Part shown: positions 7,973-15,275 of the stretch, piece by piece
Layout of the letters: every line of letters starts with the position of its first letter
Numbering within the stretch: the stretch's first letter is position 1
Origin: Rhodococcus_G sp042754225
GTDB taxonomy: Bacteria; Actinomycetota; Actinomycetes; Mycobacteriales; Mycobacteriaceae
Direction of reading: 5' to 3'
Length of the DNA stretch: 22,493 nt
Assembly (NCBI RefSeq): GCF_042754225.1
Contig: NZ_JBHZAH010000089.1
Span: 1-22,493 of the forward strand
Program-made: the position numbers and the translations under genes
The notes under the pieces: model-generated
Told to the model about the DNA's origin: nothing
The model's input: only the letters and a program-made list of their open reading frames with translations
Database searches by the model: none

Positions 7973-8330
7973 AGTGCACGGCGCCGATCACGGTGACCAC
8001 CGCGGCGAAGCCGGCGACCGCGGCCACCACCACCGCGAACACCCACAACTCCCGTTCCTCGGGCATGGGTGCGCCCCGCTCGAGGGCGTGCCGCACCTGC
8101 ACCCACCGTCGCAGTCCCACGATCGGAGCGGCGACGGCAAGCAGGATCATCACGGTGCCGAGCAGGGTGCGGACCCACGACGTGCTGAACTCGGGCACGA
8201 GGTGCACCATCGCGATCCCACCCGCCAGGAAGCCGAGCGAGGTGCGCATCCAGGCGAGGAAGGTGCGCTCGCTGGCGAGGGTGAAGCGTTCGTCGGGCCG
8301 GGAGTCGGGATCGATCGGGGCGTCTGCCAC
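7971..8330 (-). CDS. DUF202 (YidH-like) membrane protein
   Basis: This encodes a 119-aa membrane protein. The conserved DUF202 opening is present (LASERTFLAWMRTSLGFLAGGIA, residues about 18-40, including transmembrane helix 1), followed by helix 2 (VRTLLGTVMILLAVAAPIVGL) and helix 3 (LWVFAVVVAAVAGFAAVV). Three helices and the RTxLAWxRTSL motif are typical of the family, whose function is unknown. The start is placed at GTG 8330, because a GAGG lies 8 nt upstream; another in-frame GTG at 8354 would add eight residues. The gene diverges from the NlpC/P60 gene. Confidence 0.85.
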   Translation of the reverse strand: MADAPIDPDSRPDERFTLASERTFLAWMRTSLGFLAGGIAMVHLVPEFSTSWVRTLLGTVMILLAVAAPIVGLRRWVQVRHALERGAPMPEERELWVFAVVVAAVAGFAAVVTVIGAVH

Positions 8331-8408
8331 CCGTACATCCTCACACCACGGCACGCATCACGCTGGGTCGTTCGACAACAGGCGATGACACTTCGAGGCA
8401 CACTGACA

Positions 8409-8424
8409 TGTGATCTGTAACACT
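8409..8424. promoter_or_regulatory. Possible CRP/GlxR-type binding site
   Basis: TGTGATCTGTAACACT keeps the GTG-N8-CAC core of the actinobacterial CRP/GlxR consensus (TGTGA-N6-TCACA). One half-site is perfect and the other matches 3 of 5 positions. It lies 68 nt before the NlpC/P60 start. Cell-wall hydrolase genes are known CRP targets in this group, but the match is only partial. Confidence 0.3.
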
Positions 8425-8492
8425 GCGTAGTCATTTCGTGATCCACCAAGTGCAGCGATCTTCTTCGAAGCCGACGGACAAGGACACATCAC

Positions 8493-9017
8493 ATGGCCCC
8501 CTCCAGCTCGAACCGCAGCAGACGCACACTCCGAACCGCAATCGTCGCGGGAGCACTGACCGTGTGCGCCCTCGCCCTGCCCGCCGCGCCGGCCATGGCC
8601 GTCGGCAGCGACGGCAGCAGCTCCGGGAGCGCGGGCGGCAGCGCGGTGATTCCCCTGCCGATCTCGAGCCCGGCGGGGCTGATCGCGCTGGCGGCCGCCA
8701 CCTCCCAGTCCGGCAAGCCGTACCTGTGGGGCGGCACCGGGCCGAACGCCTGGGACTGCTCCGGCCTCACGCAGTGGGCCTTCCGGCAGGCCGGAATCAG
8801 GCTGCCGCGGGTCAGCCAGGACCAGGCCTGGGCCGGGACGCCGATCCCGTTCGCCGCGATGGCGCCCGGCGACATCGTCACGTTCCGTCCCGAGAACGAC
8901 CACGTCGGCATCTACGCGGGGTTCGGCCAGGTGTTCAACGCGTACGGCGCCGGAGTGCCGATCGGGCTCACTCCGCTGTCCGACCTCCCGCCGATCAACC
9001 AGATCCGCCGCTTCTGA
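8493..9017 (+). CDS. Secreted NlpC/P60 peptidoglycan endopeptidase
   Basis: This encodes a 174-aa precursor with an N-terminal signal peptide: a basic start (RSRRTLR), then a hydrophobic core, with likely cleavage AMA|VG after residue 36. A Gly/Ser-rich linker (residues 37-50) leads into an NlpC/P60 catalytic domain (about 62-174). The nucleophile is Cys89 in AWDCSGL and the general base is His137 in NDHVGIY. Such enzymes cleave peptide stems in peptidoglycan. The third polar residue, often His, appears to be Asn149 (VFNAY), a known variant. There is no separate wall-binding domain, so this is a minimal single-domain enzyme. AAGGA stands 9 nt before the ATG. A possible CRP-type site lies upstream. 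Confidence 0.92.
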   Translation: MAPSSSNRSRRTLRTAIVAGALTVCALALPAAPAMAVGSDGSSSGSAGGSAVIPLPISSPAGLIALAAATSQSGKPYLWGGTGPNAWDCSGLTQWAFRQAGIRLPRVSQDQAWAGTPIPFAAMAPGDIVTFRPENDHVGIYAGFGQVFNAYGAGVPIGLTPLSDLPPINQIRRF

Positions 9018-9097
9018 CGTCGAGGGCGATGAGTTTCGCCGGGCGGCCGGGTCTGCATCTGTGAGTCGTGTTCCGCCCGCCCGAAAGGACTGAGCTC

Positions 9098-9574
9098 ATG
9101 CAGAAGATCACCCCTTGCCTGTGGTTCGACTCGCAGGCCGAAGAGGCAGCCCGGTTCTACACGTCGGTCTTCGAGAACTCGTCGATCGGTGGGATCAGCC
9201 AGTACGGCGAGGGCATGCCGATGCCCGCCGGAACCGTGATGACGGTCGCGTTCACGTTGAACGGGCAGGACTTCACCGCGCTCAACGGCGGACCCGAGTT
9301 CGCGTTCACCGAGGCGATCTCCTTCCAGGTCGACTGCGCCGACCAGGACGAGGTCGACGAGTACTGGGAGGCGCTCACCGCCGACGGCGGTCGGGAGTCG
9401 CAGTGCGGGTGGCTCCAGGACAAGTTCGGGCTGTCGTGGCAGATCGTGCCGTCGGTGCTGCCCGAGATCTTCGGCGGACCCGATCCGGCCGGCGCCCAGC
9501 GGGCGGTCGCCGCGATGATGCAGATGCGCAAGCTCGACATCGGCGCCCTGCGAAAGGCGTACGCCGGGGAGTGA
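9098..9574 (+). CDS. PhnB-like VOC family protein
   Basis: This encodes a 158-aa cytoplasmic protein of the PhnB/3-demethylubiquinone-methyltransferase-like VOC family (PF06983). Features seen are the opening KITPCLWFDSQAEEAARFY, FTLNGQDFTALNGGPEF in the middle, the strand AISFQVDCADQDEVDEYWE, and the ending GRESQCGWLQDKFGLSWQIVP. These are the normal conserved blocks. A MMQMRKLDI segment near the C-terminus is also usual. The enzymatic role of this family is generally unknown. The ATG at 9098 has AAGGA 9 nt upstream and is preferred to the in-frame GTG at 9068. It follows the NlpC/P60 gene by 80 nt in the same direction; co-transcription is possible, but no functional link is obvious. Confidence 0.88.
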   Translation: MQKITPCLWFDSQAEEAARFYTSVFENSSIGGISQYGEGMPMPAGTVMTVAFTLNGQDFTALNGGPEFAFTEAISFQVDCADQDEVDEYWEALTADGGRESQCGWLQDKFGLSWQIVPSVLPEIFGGPDPAGAQRAVAAMMQMRKLDIGALRKAYAGE

Positions 9575-9618
9575 CGAACACGTCGTGCGCCCGATCCGCG
9601 AGTCCACCGACCGGCGCG

Positions 9619-9624
9619 CACAAT
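9619..9624 (+). promoter_or_regulatory. Candidate -10 hexamer, leaderless HAD gene
   Basis: CACAAT ends exactly 6 nt before the GTG at 9631, and no Shine-Dalgarno sequence is present. The segment CACAATTGACGGGTG is strikingly like CATACTTGACCCGTG in front of ogt, which supports a shared promoter form in which the start codon is the first transcribed base. Confidence 0.45.
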
Positions 9625-9630
9625 TGACGG

Positions 9631-10431
9631 GTGAACCCGACACAGCAGAGCTCCGGCTGGACGTACCTGATGGACATGGACGGCGTGCTCGTCCACGAGG
9701 ATCACCTCGTTCCCGGTGCCGACAAGTTCCTCGCCGAACTCCAGCAGTCGGGCACGCCGTTCGTCGTGCTGACCAACAACTCCATTCGCACCCCGCGGGA
9801 CCTGCGGGCCCGCCTGGTCCAGACCGGCCTGGACATCCCGGAGAAGTCGATCTGGACCTCGGCGCTGGCCACCGCGACGTTCCTGTCCAACCAGCGCCCG
9901 GAGGGCAGCGCGTACGTCGTCGGGGAGTCGGGGCTGACCACCGCCCTGCACGACATCGGGTACGTGCTCACCGACAAGGACCCGGACTACGTGGTGCTCG
10001 GCGAGACCCGCACCTACTCGTTCGAGGCGATCACCACCGCGATCCGGCTGGTCGAGCGCGGCGCCCGGTTCATCGCCACCAACCCCGACGCGACCGGACC
10101 GTCGCGGGAAGGTTCGCTGCCCGCGACCGGGTCCGTCGCCGCGCTGATCACCCGGGCCACCGGCCGCGAGCCCTACTACGTCGGCAAGCCGAACCCGTTG
10201 ATGATGCGCTCGGCCCTGCGGGCCATCGGGGCGCACTCGGAGAACACCCTCATGATCGGCGACCGGATGGACACCGACGTCGTCTCCGGGCTCGAGGCCG
10301 GGCTGCAGACGATCCTGGTGCTCACCGGCATCTCCACCCGCGAGTCCGTCGAGATGTTCCCGTACCGGCCGACACTGGTGCTGGACTCGGTGGCCGATCT
10401 CGTCGGACGGACCCAGGATCCGTTCGGCTGA
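9631..10431 (+). CDS. HAD-IIA family sugar-phosphatase-like hydrolase (NagD-like)
   Basis: This encodes a 266-aa cytoplasmic phosphatase. All four HAD motifs are visible: motif I LMDMDGVLVHE (nucleophile Asp15, acid Asp17), motif II LTNNS, motif III Lys in GKPNPLMM, and motif IV IGDRMDTDV. The long C2-type cap between motifs II and III places it in subfamily IIA (NagD, p-nitrophenylphosphatase, PGP). These enzymes remove phosphate from small phosphorylated metabolites and act in damage repair or salvage. The substrate is not inferable. The start is the GTG at 9631, with no Shine-Dalgarno but a -10-like hexamer at leaderless distance. The gene faces metZ, with a strong hairpin in between. Confidence 0.92.
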   Translation: MNPTQQSSGWTYLMDMDGVLVHEDHLVPGADKFLAELQQSGTPFVVLTNNSIRTPRDLRARLVQTGLDIPEKSIWTSALATATFLSNQRPEGSAYVVGESGLTTALHDIGYVLTDKDPDYVVLGETRTYSFEAITTAIRLVERGARFIATNPDATGPSREGSLPATGSVAALITRATGREPYYVGKPNPLMMRSALRAIGAHSENTLMIGDRMDTDVVSGLEAGLQTILVLTGISTRESVEMFPYRPTLVLDSVADLVGRTQDPFG

Positions 10432-10443
10432 CCCCGACCACTT

Positions 10444-10492
10444 CCCCACCGTCCCATCGGTTCAGCCCGGCCGAACCAATGGGACAGTGGGG
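10444..10492. terminator. Long bidirectional hairpin terminator between HAD gene and metZ
   Basis: Arms of 20 bp (10444-10463 and 10473-10492) match at 18 positions around a 9-nt loop. The core is CCCCACYGTCCCATYGGTTC. It sits between the converging HAD and metZ genes. Confidence 0.75.
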
Positions 10493-10567
10493 AGATCGGC
10501 GACCTTCAGCACCGACACCGACCGTGAGAAACCTGTCGACACAGCCGATCTCGCTGTCCGTCCGCCG

Positions 10568-11791
10568 CTAGCGCAGCGCGTTCTCCAGGTCGGCGAGCAG
10601 GTCCTCGACGTCCTCGAGCCCGACCGACAGCCGCACCACCCCGTCGGTGAGCCCGACCGCGGCCCGACCCTCCGGACCCATCGCCCGGTGGGTGGTCGTC
10701 GCGGGATGGGTGATCAGCGACTTGGCGTCGCCCAGGTTGTTGGAGATGTCGATCACGCGCAACGCGTCGAGCACCTCGAACGCGCGCTTCTTGCCCTCGC
10801 CCTCGGGTGCGTCGAGTTCGAAGGTCACCACGGTGCCGCCGCCGCTCATCTGCGCCTTCGCCAGCTCGTACTGGGGGTGCGACTCGAGGTACGGGTACTT
10901 GACCCACCGCACCGCGGGGCTGGCCTCGAGGAACGTCGCGATCTGCAGCGCCGAGTCCACCGAGTGCCGGACCCGCAACGGCATGGTCTCGAGCCCCTTG
11001 AGCAGCGTCCACGCGTTGAACGGGCTGAGCGCGGGGCCGGTGTGCCGCATCAGGTTCTGCACCGGACCCTCGATGTAGTCCTTCGGCCCGAGGATCGCGC
11101 CGCCGAGCACGCGGCCCTGCCCGTCGATGTGCTTGGTGCCGGAGTACACCACGATGTCCGCGCCGAGATCGAGGCTGCGCTGCAGGAGCGGGGTGGCGAA
11201 GACGTTGTCGAGCACCACCTGCGCGCCCGCCGCGTGCGCCATCTCGGAGACCCGGCGCACGTCCACGAGGGCCTGCATCGGGTTCGACGGGGTCTCGAAG
11301 AACACGGCGGTGGTCGGCACGGACAGCGCCTGCTCCCACTGCTCGAGGTCGTCACCGTCGACGAAGACCGTCTCCACGCCCCAGCGCGGCAGGATCTCGT
11401 TGCACACCACGAAGCAGGAGCCGAACAGGCTGCGGGCGGCGACGAGCCGATCCCCCGCCTTCAGCAGCGCGCCGAGCGCGGTGAACACCGCGGACATGCC
11501 GCTGGACGTGCCGAAGCAGGCCTCGGCGCCCTCGATCTGGCGCAGCCGCTCCTCGAACATCTTCACGGTCGGGTTGCCGTAGCGGGAGTAGACGAAGTGG
11601 TCCACCTCGCCGGTGAAAGCCTGCTCGGCCGCGCCCGCGGACTCGTAGACGAAGCCGGAGTTGAGGAACAGCGCCTCCGAGGTCTCCTCGAACCCGGTGC
11701 GCATCACGCCGGCGCGCACGCCGAGGGTGCCGAGTCCGACGTTCGGCGGGAGCTCCTTGCGGAACGCGCCGCCTTGGGGAATGCCGCTCAT
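10568..11791 (-). CDS. metZ: O-succinylhomoserine sulfhydrylase
   Basis: This 407-aa PLP enzyme belongs to the Cys/Met metabolism family (PF01053). It forms homocysteine from O-succinylhomoserine and sulfide in direct methionine synthesis. Recognisable blocks are FVYSRYGNPTVKMFEERL, the GTSSGMSAVFTAL cofactor loop, VVLDNVFATPLLQRSL, the PLP lysine in YSGTKHIDGQG (about Lys220), and SVGLEDVEDLLADL near the C-terminus. Its length matches mycobacterial MetZ. The start is the ATG at 11791 with GGAGG 5 nt before it; longer in-frame readings would overlap the rhodanese gene. That ATG overlaps the rhodanese stop (ATGA), so the two are coupled. The same rhodanese-metZ order is known in Mycobacterium (Rv0390-Rv0391), which supports the call. 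Confidence 0.95.
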   Translation of the reverse strand: MSGIPQGGAFRKELPPNVGLGTLGVRAGVMRTGFEETSEALFLNSGFVYESAGAAEQAFTGEVDHFVYSRYGNPTVKMFEERLRQIEGAEACFGTSSGMSAVFTALGALLKAGDRLVAARSLFGSCFVVCNEILPRWGVETVFVDGDDLEQWEQALSVPTTAVFFETPSNPMQALVDVRRVSEMAHAAGAQVVLDNVFATPLLQRSLDLGADIVVYSGTKHIDGQGRVLGGAILGPKDYIEGPVQNLMRHTGPALSPFNAWTLLKGLETMPLRVRHSVDSALQIATFLEASPAVRWVKYPYLESHPQYELAKAQMSGGGTVVTFELDAPEGEGKKRAFEVLDALRVIDISNNLGDAKSLITHPATTTHRAMGPEGRAAVGLTDGVVRLSVGLEDVEDLLADLENALR

Positions 11792-12204
11792 TGCTGCCTC
11801 CAGGGAAGTCCGACCGCGCGCCAGCCGACCGCGCCGCGATGACCGTTCGCGTCGATGCCACCCTCGAAGCCGTCGAGAACGTTGTAGGACGGGCCGATAC
11901 CGGCCGCGGTCGCCGCCTCCGCGGCGCCGATGGAACGCTGGCCCGAGCGGCACAGGAACACGACCTCACGCTCCTCGCCGCCGGTGATGCCGGCCTCCTT
12001 GAGCTGGTCGACGAAGTTGTCGTTGCGGGCGCCGCTGACGCTGACCCACTCGATCAACACCGGGGTCCGGCCCAGTTCGGAGGTGTCGGGCACCCCGACG
12101 AACCGCCACTCCGCGTCGGTACGACAGTCGACGAGGACCGCCCCGGGATGCTCGCGCAGCAGGTCCCATGCCTGCTCGGGAGTGATGTCGCCTGCGTAGC
12201 TCAT
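11788..12204 (-). CDS. Rhodanese-like sulfurtransferase
   Basis: This encodes a 138-aa single-domain rhodanese. The active-site loop is CRSGQRS with the persulfide-bearing Cys85. The N-terminal ITPEQAWDLL and the VLVDCRTDAEWRFVG strand are standard. It probably carries or releases sulfane sulfur for the neighbouring MetZ. The 4-nt overlap with metZ and the conserved pairing in related genomes point to sulfur supply or sensing in homocysteine formation. The gene opens the operon. Its ATG at 12204 lacks a Shine-Dalgarno, and AAAACT ends 6 nt upstream, so it might be leaderless. The upstream region to fprA is long and structured and could hold control elements. Confidence 0.92.
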   Translation of the reverse strand: MSYAGDITPEQAWDLLREHPGAVLVDCRTDAEWRFVGVPDTSELGRTPVLIEWVSVSGARNDNFVDQLKEAGITGGEEREVVFLCRSGQRSIGAAEAATAAGIGPSYNVLDGFEGGIDANGHRGAVGWRAVGLPWRQQ

Positions 12205-12565
12205 GGGAACAGTTTTTCACAACCCCGCGGAGGCGCTCACGCGGCGGCAGCCTCCCCGACCGCGGGCCCCGTCCGAGCATACGGCGGGGCGAACCGGGAA
12301 GGGTTTCGCGCAGCGGTGCCGGCAAGGGTTGCGGCCGCGGCCGCCACCGGCAACGCTGCCTTGTCACAACCGTTGCTTGTGGCCCCTCAAACCGGGGTGC
12401 CCTAGCGGAGTCGGCCGCCGTGGCGGAGGATCGACTCACGAGGGCCCGGCGAGAGGGCTGCACTCACCAGTTAGGTACGGCTCAGTTTAAGCTGAAGACT
12501 CGCCGGTAAGGCTGGTACCAGCACCGAACCGTCCGTCCGCTAGTCGAAGAGGTAGTTCGTTCGAG
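12205..12565. other. 361-nt gene-free divergent region with several hairpins
   Basis: I find no convincing coding sequence between the rhodanese and fprA starts. Several stem-forming segments lie in the middle. GAGTCG (12408-12413) pairs with CGACTC (12432-12437) around an inner CCGC/GCGG hairpin. GGCCCC-type arms lie at 12381-12401. GGCCC can pair with GGGCT at about 12443-12458. ACTCAC is repeated at 12434 and 12462. The consensus pieces of SAM-I/SAM-IV and cobalamin riboswitches are not seen. A small RNA or a leader of fprA or the rhodanese operon is possible. fprA's own promoter must lie on the right side, but no hexamer stands out. Confidence 0.4.
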
Positions 12566-13933
12566 ATGACTGACCAGAATCGTCCGCTCCGCATCGCCAT
12601 CGTCGGCGCCGGCCCCGCCGGCATCTACGCCGCCGACGCCCTCATGAAGTCCGACACCGCATCGGGCCGCGGCGTGTCCATCGACCTGTTCGAACGCATG
12701 CCCGCGCCCTTCGGCCTGATCCGGTACGGCGTCGCGCCCGACCACCCGCGCATCAAGGGCATCATCACCGCCCTGCACAAGGTGCTCGACAAGGACCAGG
12801 TCCGGCTGCTGGGCAACATCGACTACGGCACCGACATCACCCTCGAGGACCTGCGCCGCTTCTACGACGCGGTGATCTTCTCCACCGGCGCCAACGCCGA
12901 CCGCGCGCTGGACATCCCGGGCATCGACCTCGACGGCAGCTACGGCGCCGCCGACTTCGTCTCCTGGTACGACGGCCACCCGGACGTTCCGCGCACCTGG
13001 CCGCTCGAGGCCGAGAAGGTCGCGGTGCTCGGCGTCGGCAACGTCGCGCTCGACATCGCCCGCGTGCTCGCCAAGACCGGCGACGAGCTGCTGCCGACCG
13101 AGATCCCCGCGAACGTGTACGAGGGCCTCAAGAACAACAAGGCCGTCGAGGTGCACGTCTTCGGCCGCCGTGGTCCGGCGCAGGCCAAGTTCACCCCGCT
13201 CGAGCTGCGCGAGCTCGACCACTCCCCGACCATCGAGGTCATCGTCGACCCCGAGGACATCGACTACGACGAGGGTTCCGAGGCCGCGCGGCGCAACTCG
13301 AAGCAGGTCGACATGGTCGCGAACACGCTGCAGGACTGGGCGATCCGCGACGTGGGCAACCGCCCGCACAAGCTGTTCCTGCACTTCTTCGAGTCGCCGA
13401 CGGAGGTGCTCGGCGAGGACGGCAAGGTCGTCGGCCTGCGCACCGAGCGCACCGAGCTCGACGGCACCGGCAACGTCCGCGGCACCGGCAAGTTCAACGA
13501 CTGGGACGTGACGGCCGTCTACCGCGCCGTCGGCTACCTCTCGCAGAACATCGCCAAGCTGCCGTTCGACGAGCAGGCCGGCACCATCCCCAACGAGGCC
13601 GGCCGGGTCATCGGCGACGACGGCTCGCACCTGGCGGGCACCTACGTCACGGGCTGGATCAAGCGCGGCCCCGTCGGGCTCATCGGTCACACCAAGGGCG
13701 ACGCCAACGAGACCGTCGCGTGCCTGCTGGAGGACTCGGCGAACTTCGTCGGCGCCCCCGAACCCGCCGAGGACGCCGTCACCGCCTTCCTCGAGGGCAA
13801 GCAGGTACCCTTCACCACCTGGGACGGCTGGTACCGCCTCGACGCGCACGAGCGGTCGCTCGGCGAACCCGAGGGCCGCGAGCGGATCAAGGTCGTCGAG
13901 CGCGAGGACATGCTCCGCGCCTCCAAGAAGTAG
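12566..13933 (+). CDS. fprA: NADPH-ferredoxin/adrenodoxin-type reductase
   Basis: This encodes a 455-aa flavoprotein that transfers electrons from NADPH through FAD to ferredoxins, supporting cytochromes P450 and other iron-sulfur partners. The FAD Rossmann motif is IVGAGPAGIYAAD (residues 12-24). The NADPH fold is VLGVGNVALDIARVL (about 153-167). VFGRRGPAQAKFT, YRAVGY and the FAD-closing YVTGWIKRGPVGLIG are family hallmarks shared with mycobacterial FprA (456 aa) and mitochondrial adrenodoxin reductase. The ATG at 12566 is followed directly by the canonical N-terminus; AGAGG lies about 14 nt away, a weak Shine-Dalgarno. No ferredoxin gene is adjacent. A strong hairpin follows, so it is monocistronic. 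Confidence 0.96.
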   Translation: MTDQNRPLRIAIVGAGPAGIYAADALMKSDTASGRGVSIDLFERMPAPFGLIRYGVAPDHPRIKGIITALHKVLDKDQVRLLGNIDYGTDITLEDLRRFYDAVIFSTGANADRALDIPGIDLDGSYGAADFVSWYDGHPDVPRTWPLEAEKVAVLGVGNVALDIARVLAKTGDELLPTEIPANVYEGLKNNKAVEVHVFGRRGPAQAKFTPLELRELDHSPTIEVIVDPEDIDYDEGSEAARRNSKQVDMVANTLQDWAIRDVGNRPHKLFLHFFESPTEVLGEDGKVVGLRTERTELDGTGNVRGTGKFNDWDVTAVYRAVGYLSQNIAKLPFDEQAGTIPNEAGRVIGDDGSHLAGTYVTGWIKRGPVGLIGHTKGDANETVACLLEDSANFVGAPEPAEDAVTAFLEGKQVPFTTWDGWYRLDAHERSLGEPEGRERIKVVEREDMLRASKK

Positions 13934-13952
13934 TATCGACGGTTCCATCAGC

Positions 13953-13993
13953 GATGCGGCGTCCGTCCCTGTGATCGGGGCGGACGCCGCATC
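13953..13993 (+). terminator. Hairpin terminator of fprA
   Basis: Arms of 17 bp (13953-13969 and 13977-13993) match at 16 positions, the exception being a G-U pair, around a 7-nt loop TGTGATC. It starts 20 nt after the fprA stop codon. There is no strong U-tract. Confidence 0.8.
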
Positions 13994-14010
13994 TCGCTAT
14001 TGAGACAAGG

Positions 14011-14016
14011 CATTCT
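14011..14016 (+). promoter_or_regulatory. Candidate -10 hexamer, leaderless amidohydrolase gene
   Basis: CATTCT ends exactly 6 nt before the GTG at 14023. No Shine-Dalgarno sequence lies in the usual window. The geometry fits a leaderless transcript starting on the GTG. Confidence 0.4.
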
Positions 14017-14022
14017 CGAGCG

Positions 14023-14757
14023 GTGTTTGACGCCCACGTACACATCATCGATCCGCGCTTCGCGCTGGTCGAGAACGACGGCTACCTGCCGGACCCGTTC
14101 ACCATCGCCGACTACCGCGCGCGGGTCGACGGGTTCGGCGTGGACGGCGGCGCGGTCGTCACCGCCTCGTACCAGGGCACCAACCAGGACTACCTGGTCG
14201 CCGCGCTCGAGGAACTCGGCCCCGGCTGGGTCGGGGTGACCCAGCTCCCCGAGGACGCCACCGACGAGGACATCCTCGCGCTGGACCGGGCGGGCGTGCG
14301 GGCGCTGCGGTTCAACCTGCGGCGCAGCGCGACCGATGTGAAGCTGCTGACCACGCAGGCCCTGCGGGCGTGGGAGCTGGCCGGCTGGCACGCCGAGTTC
14401 TACGTGGACGCCGCGCTGCTGCTCTCCCTCGAACCCGTGTTCAAGAAGCTCCCCGCGGTCAGCGTCGACCACCTCGGCATGTCCACCCGCGGCCTGCCCT
14501 ACCTGCTGAACCTGGTGGACCGCGGCGTGAAGGTGAAGGCGACCGGATTCGGGCGCGCCACCATCGACGACGTCGGCGACGCGCTGCGACGTATCCACCG
14601 GGTCAACCCGGGTGCACTGATGTTCGGCACCGACCTGCCCGGCACGCGGGCCCGCCGCGCGTTCGAGTCCGCCGACCTCGATCTGATCACCGAGTCCGTC
14701 GGCGACGACCTCGAGGCGGTGCTGGGCGGCAACGCCCGCGCCTGGTACCGGCTCTAG
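14023..14757 (+). CDS. Amidohydrolase-2 family metal-dependent hydrolase
   Basis: This encodes a 244-aa TIM-barrel protein of the amidohydrolase_2 group (PF04909). It starts MFDAHVHIIDPRF, giving the metal-binding HxH (His5, His7) right at the N-terminus. Further ligands are likely His150 (VSVDHLGMS) and Asp204 (FGTDLPGTR). NARAWYRL at the end is the usual family C-terminus. Members hydrolyse lactones such as 2-pyrone-4,6-dicarboxylate or decarboxylate aromatic acids. The substrate here is unknown, and no aromatic-degradation cluster is around it. The start is GTG 14023, as there is no room for a longer N-terminus before the HxH. A hairpin separates it from the next gene, so it is probably a single-gene unit. 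Confidence 0.88.
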   Translation: MFDAHVHIIDPRFALVENDGYLPDPFTIADYRARVDGFGVDGGAVVTASYQGTNQDYLVAALEELGPGWVGVTQLPEDATDEDILALDRAGVRALRFNLRRSATDVKLLTTQALRAWELAGWHAEFYVDAALLLSLEPVFKKLPAVSVDHLGMSTRGLPYLLNLVDRGVKVKATGFGRATIDDVGDALRRIHRVNPGALMFGTDLPGTRARRAFESADLDLITESVGDDLEAVLGGNARAWYRL

Positions 14758-14771
14758 CGGCTCCGCCGCCT

Positions 14772-14811
14772 GTGTGCGATCGACCCCCCGGTCGGGGTAC
14801 CGATCGCGCAC
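14772..14811 (+). terminator. Hairpin between amidohydrolase and membrane-protein genes
   Basis: Arms GTGTGCGATCG (14772-14782) and CGATCGCGCAC (14801-14811) pair at 10 of 11 positions, the exception being a G-U pair. The 18-nt interior can form its own CCCC/GGGG stem. It lies 14 nt after the amidohydrolase stop codon and just before the next promoter hexamer. Confidence 0.6.
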
Positions 14812-14825
14812 GGTTCGCGGCACGT

Positions 14826-14831
14826 CAGACT
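14826..14831 (+). promoter_or_regulatory. Candidate -10 hexamer, leaderless membrane-protein gene
   Basis: CAGACT ends exactly 6 nt before the ATG at 14838. No Shine-Dalgarno sequence is present, and the preceding hairpin ends only 14 nt upstream of the hexamer. Confidence 0.4.
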
Positions 14832-14837
14832 GGCGCC

Positions 14838-15266
14838 ATGGAACTGGGGATCGACACCACGCTGACGCTGCTGGCCGCCGGACTGATCTTCCTGCTCGCG
14901 CTCGGTCTCGGCGTGTGGAAGTACCGGCAGATGGCGGTCAGTGAGAACCACCTCGCGCACCCCTACGTCGACATCGCCCACCGGGCGGCACTGATGTACT
15001 CGTTCGCGACGCTGCTCATCGCGGTGTTCGTCGAGCTGAGCGACTGGCCCACCTGGGTGAACCTGACCGCCGCCGCCGTCGTGGTGTTCTTCTTCGTCTC
15101 CGCGATCGGCAGCTACGTCGTCCACGGCGCCGCCCGCGACACCGACAACCAGTTCGCGCACGCGGGGGTCCCGCTGCACCTGTCGATGCTCGCGCTCGTC
15201 GTCGGGGAGATGGGCGGGTTCGCGGTGCTGCTCGCCGGATTCGTGCACGGCCAGCTGCCGGCCTGA
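14838..15266 (+). CDS. Small four-helix integral membrane protein of unknown function
   Basis: This encodes a 142-aa protein with four predicted transmembrane helices: LTLLAAGLIFLLALGLGVW (about 8-27), ALMYSFATLLIAVFVEL (about 50-67), VNLTAAAVVVFFFVSAIGSY (about 75-95), and LSMLALVVGEMGGFAVLLAG (about 115-136). A polar block AHPYVDIAHRA precedes helix 2, and VVHGAARDTDNQF follows helix 3; both look conserved. The pattern resembles uncharacterised actinobacterial membrane proteins loosely related to hydroxylaminobenzene-mutase-like proteins, but I would not assign that reaction. The ATG has no Shine-Dalgarno but a leaderless-type -10 hexamer. The frame is open far upstream, but that part overlaps the amidohydrolase. 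It converges on the glyoxalase gene with a gap of only 9 nt. Confidence 0.8.
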   Translation: MELGIDTTLTLLAAGLIFLLALGLGVWKYRQMAVSENHLAHPYVDIAHRAALMYSFATLLIAVFVELSDWPTWVNLTAAAVVVFFFVSAIGSYVVHGAARDTDNQFAHAGVPLHLSMLALVVGEMGGFAVLLAGFVHGQLPA

Positions 15267-15275
15267 CACCGGGGG

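Noticed and set aside
8331..8492. c-di-AMP (ydaO) riboswitch before the NlpC/P60 gene
   Set aside because: Cell-wall hydrolase genes in actinobacteria often carry one, but the gap is short and I could not find the conserved ydaO blocks.
12205..12565. SAM-I/SAM-IV or cobalamin riboswitch upstream of the rhodanese-metZ operon
   Set aside because: Some GAGTGC-like and GGCACCCC-like pieces occur on the minus strand, but the CCGGCAACC core and closing stem of SAM-IV are missing and no B12 box is seen.
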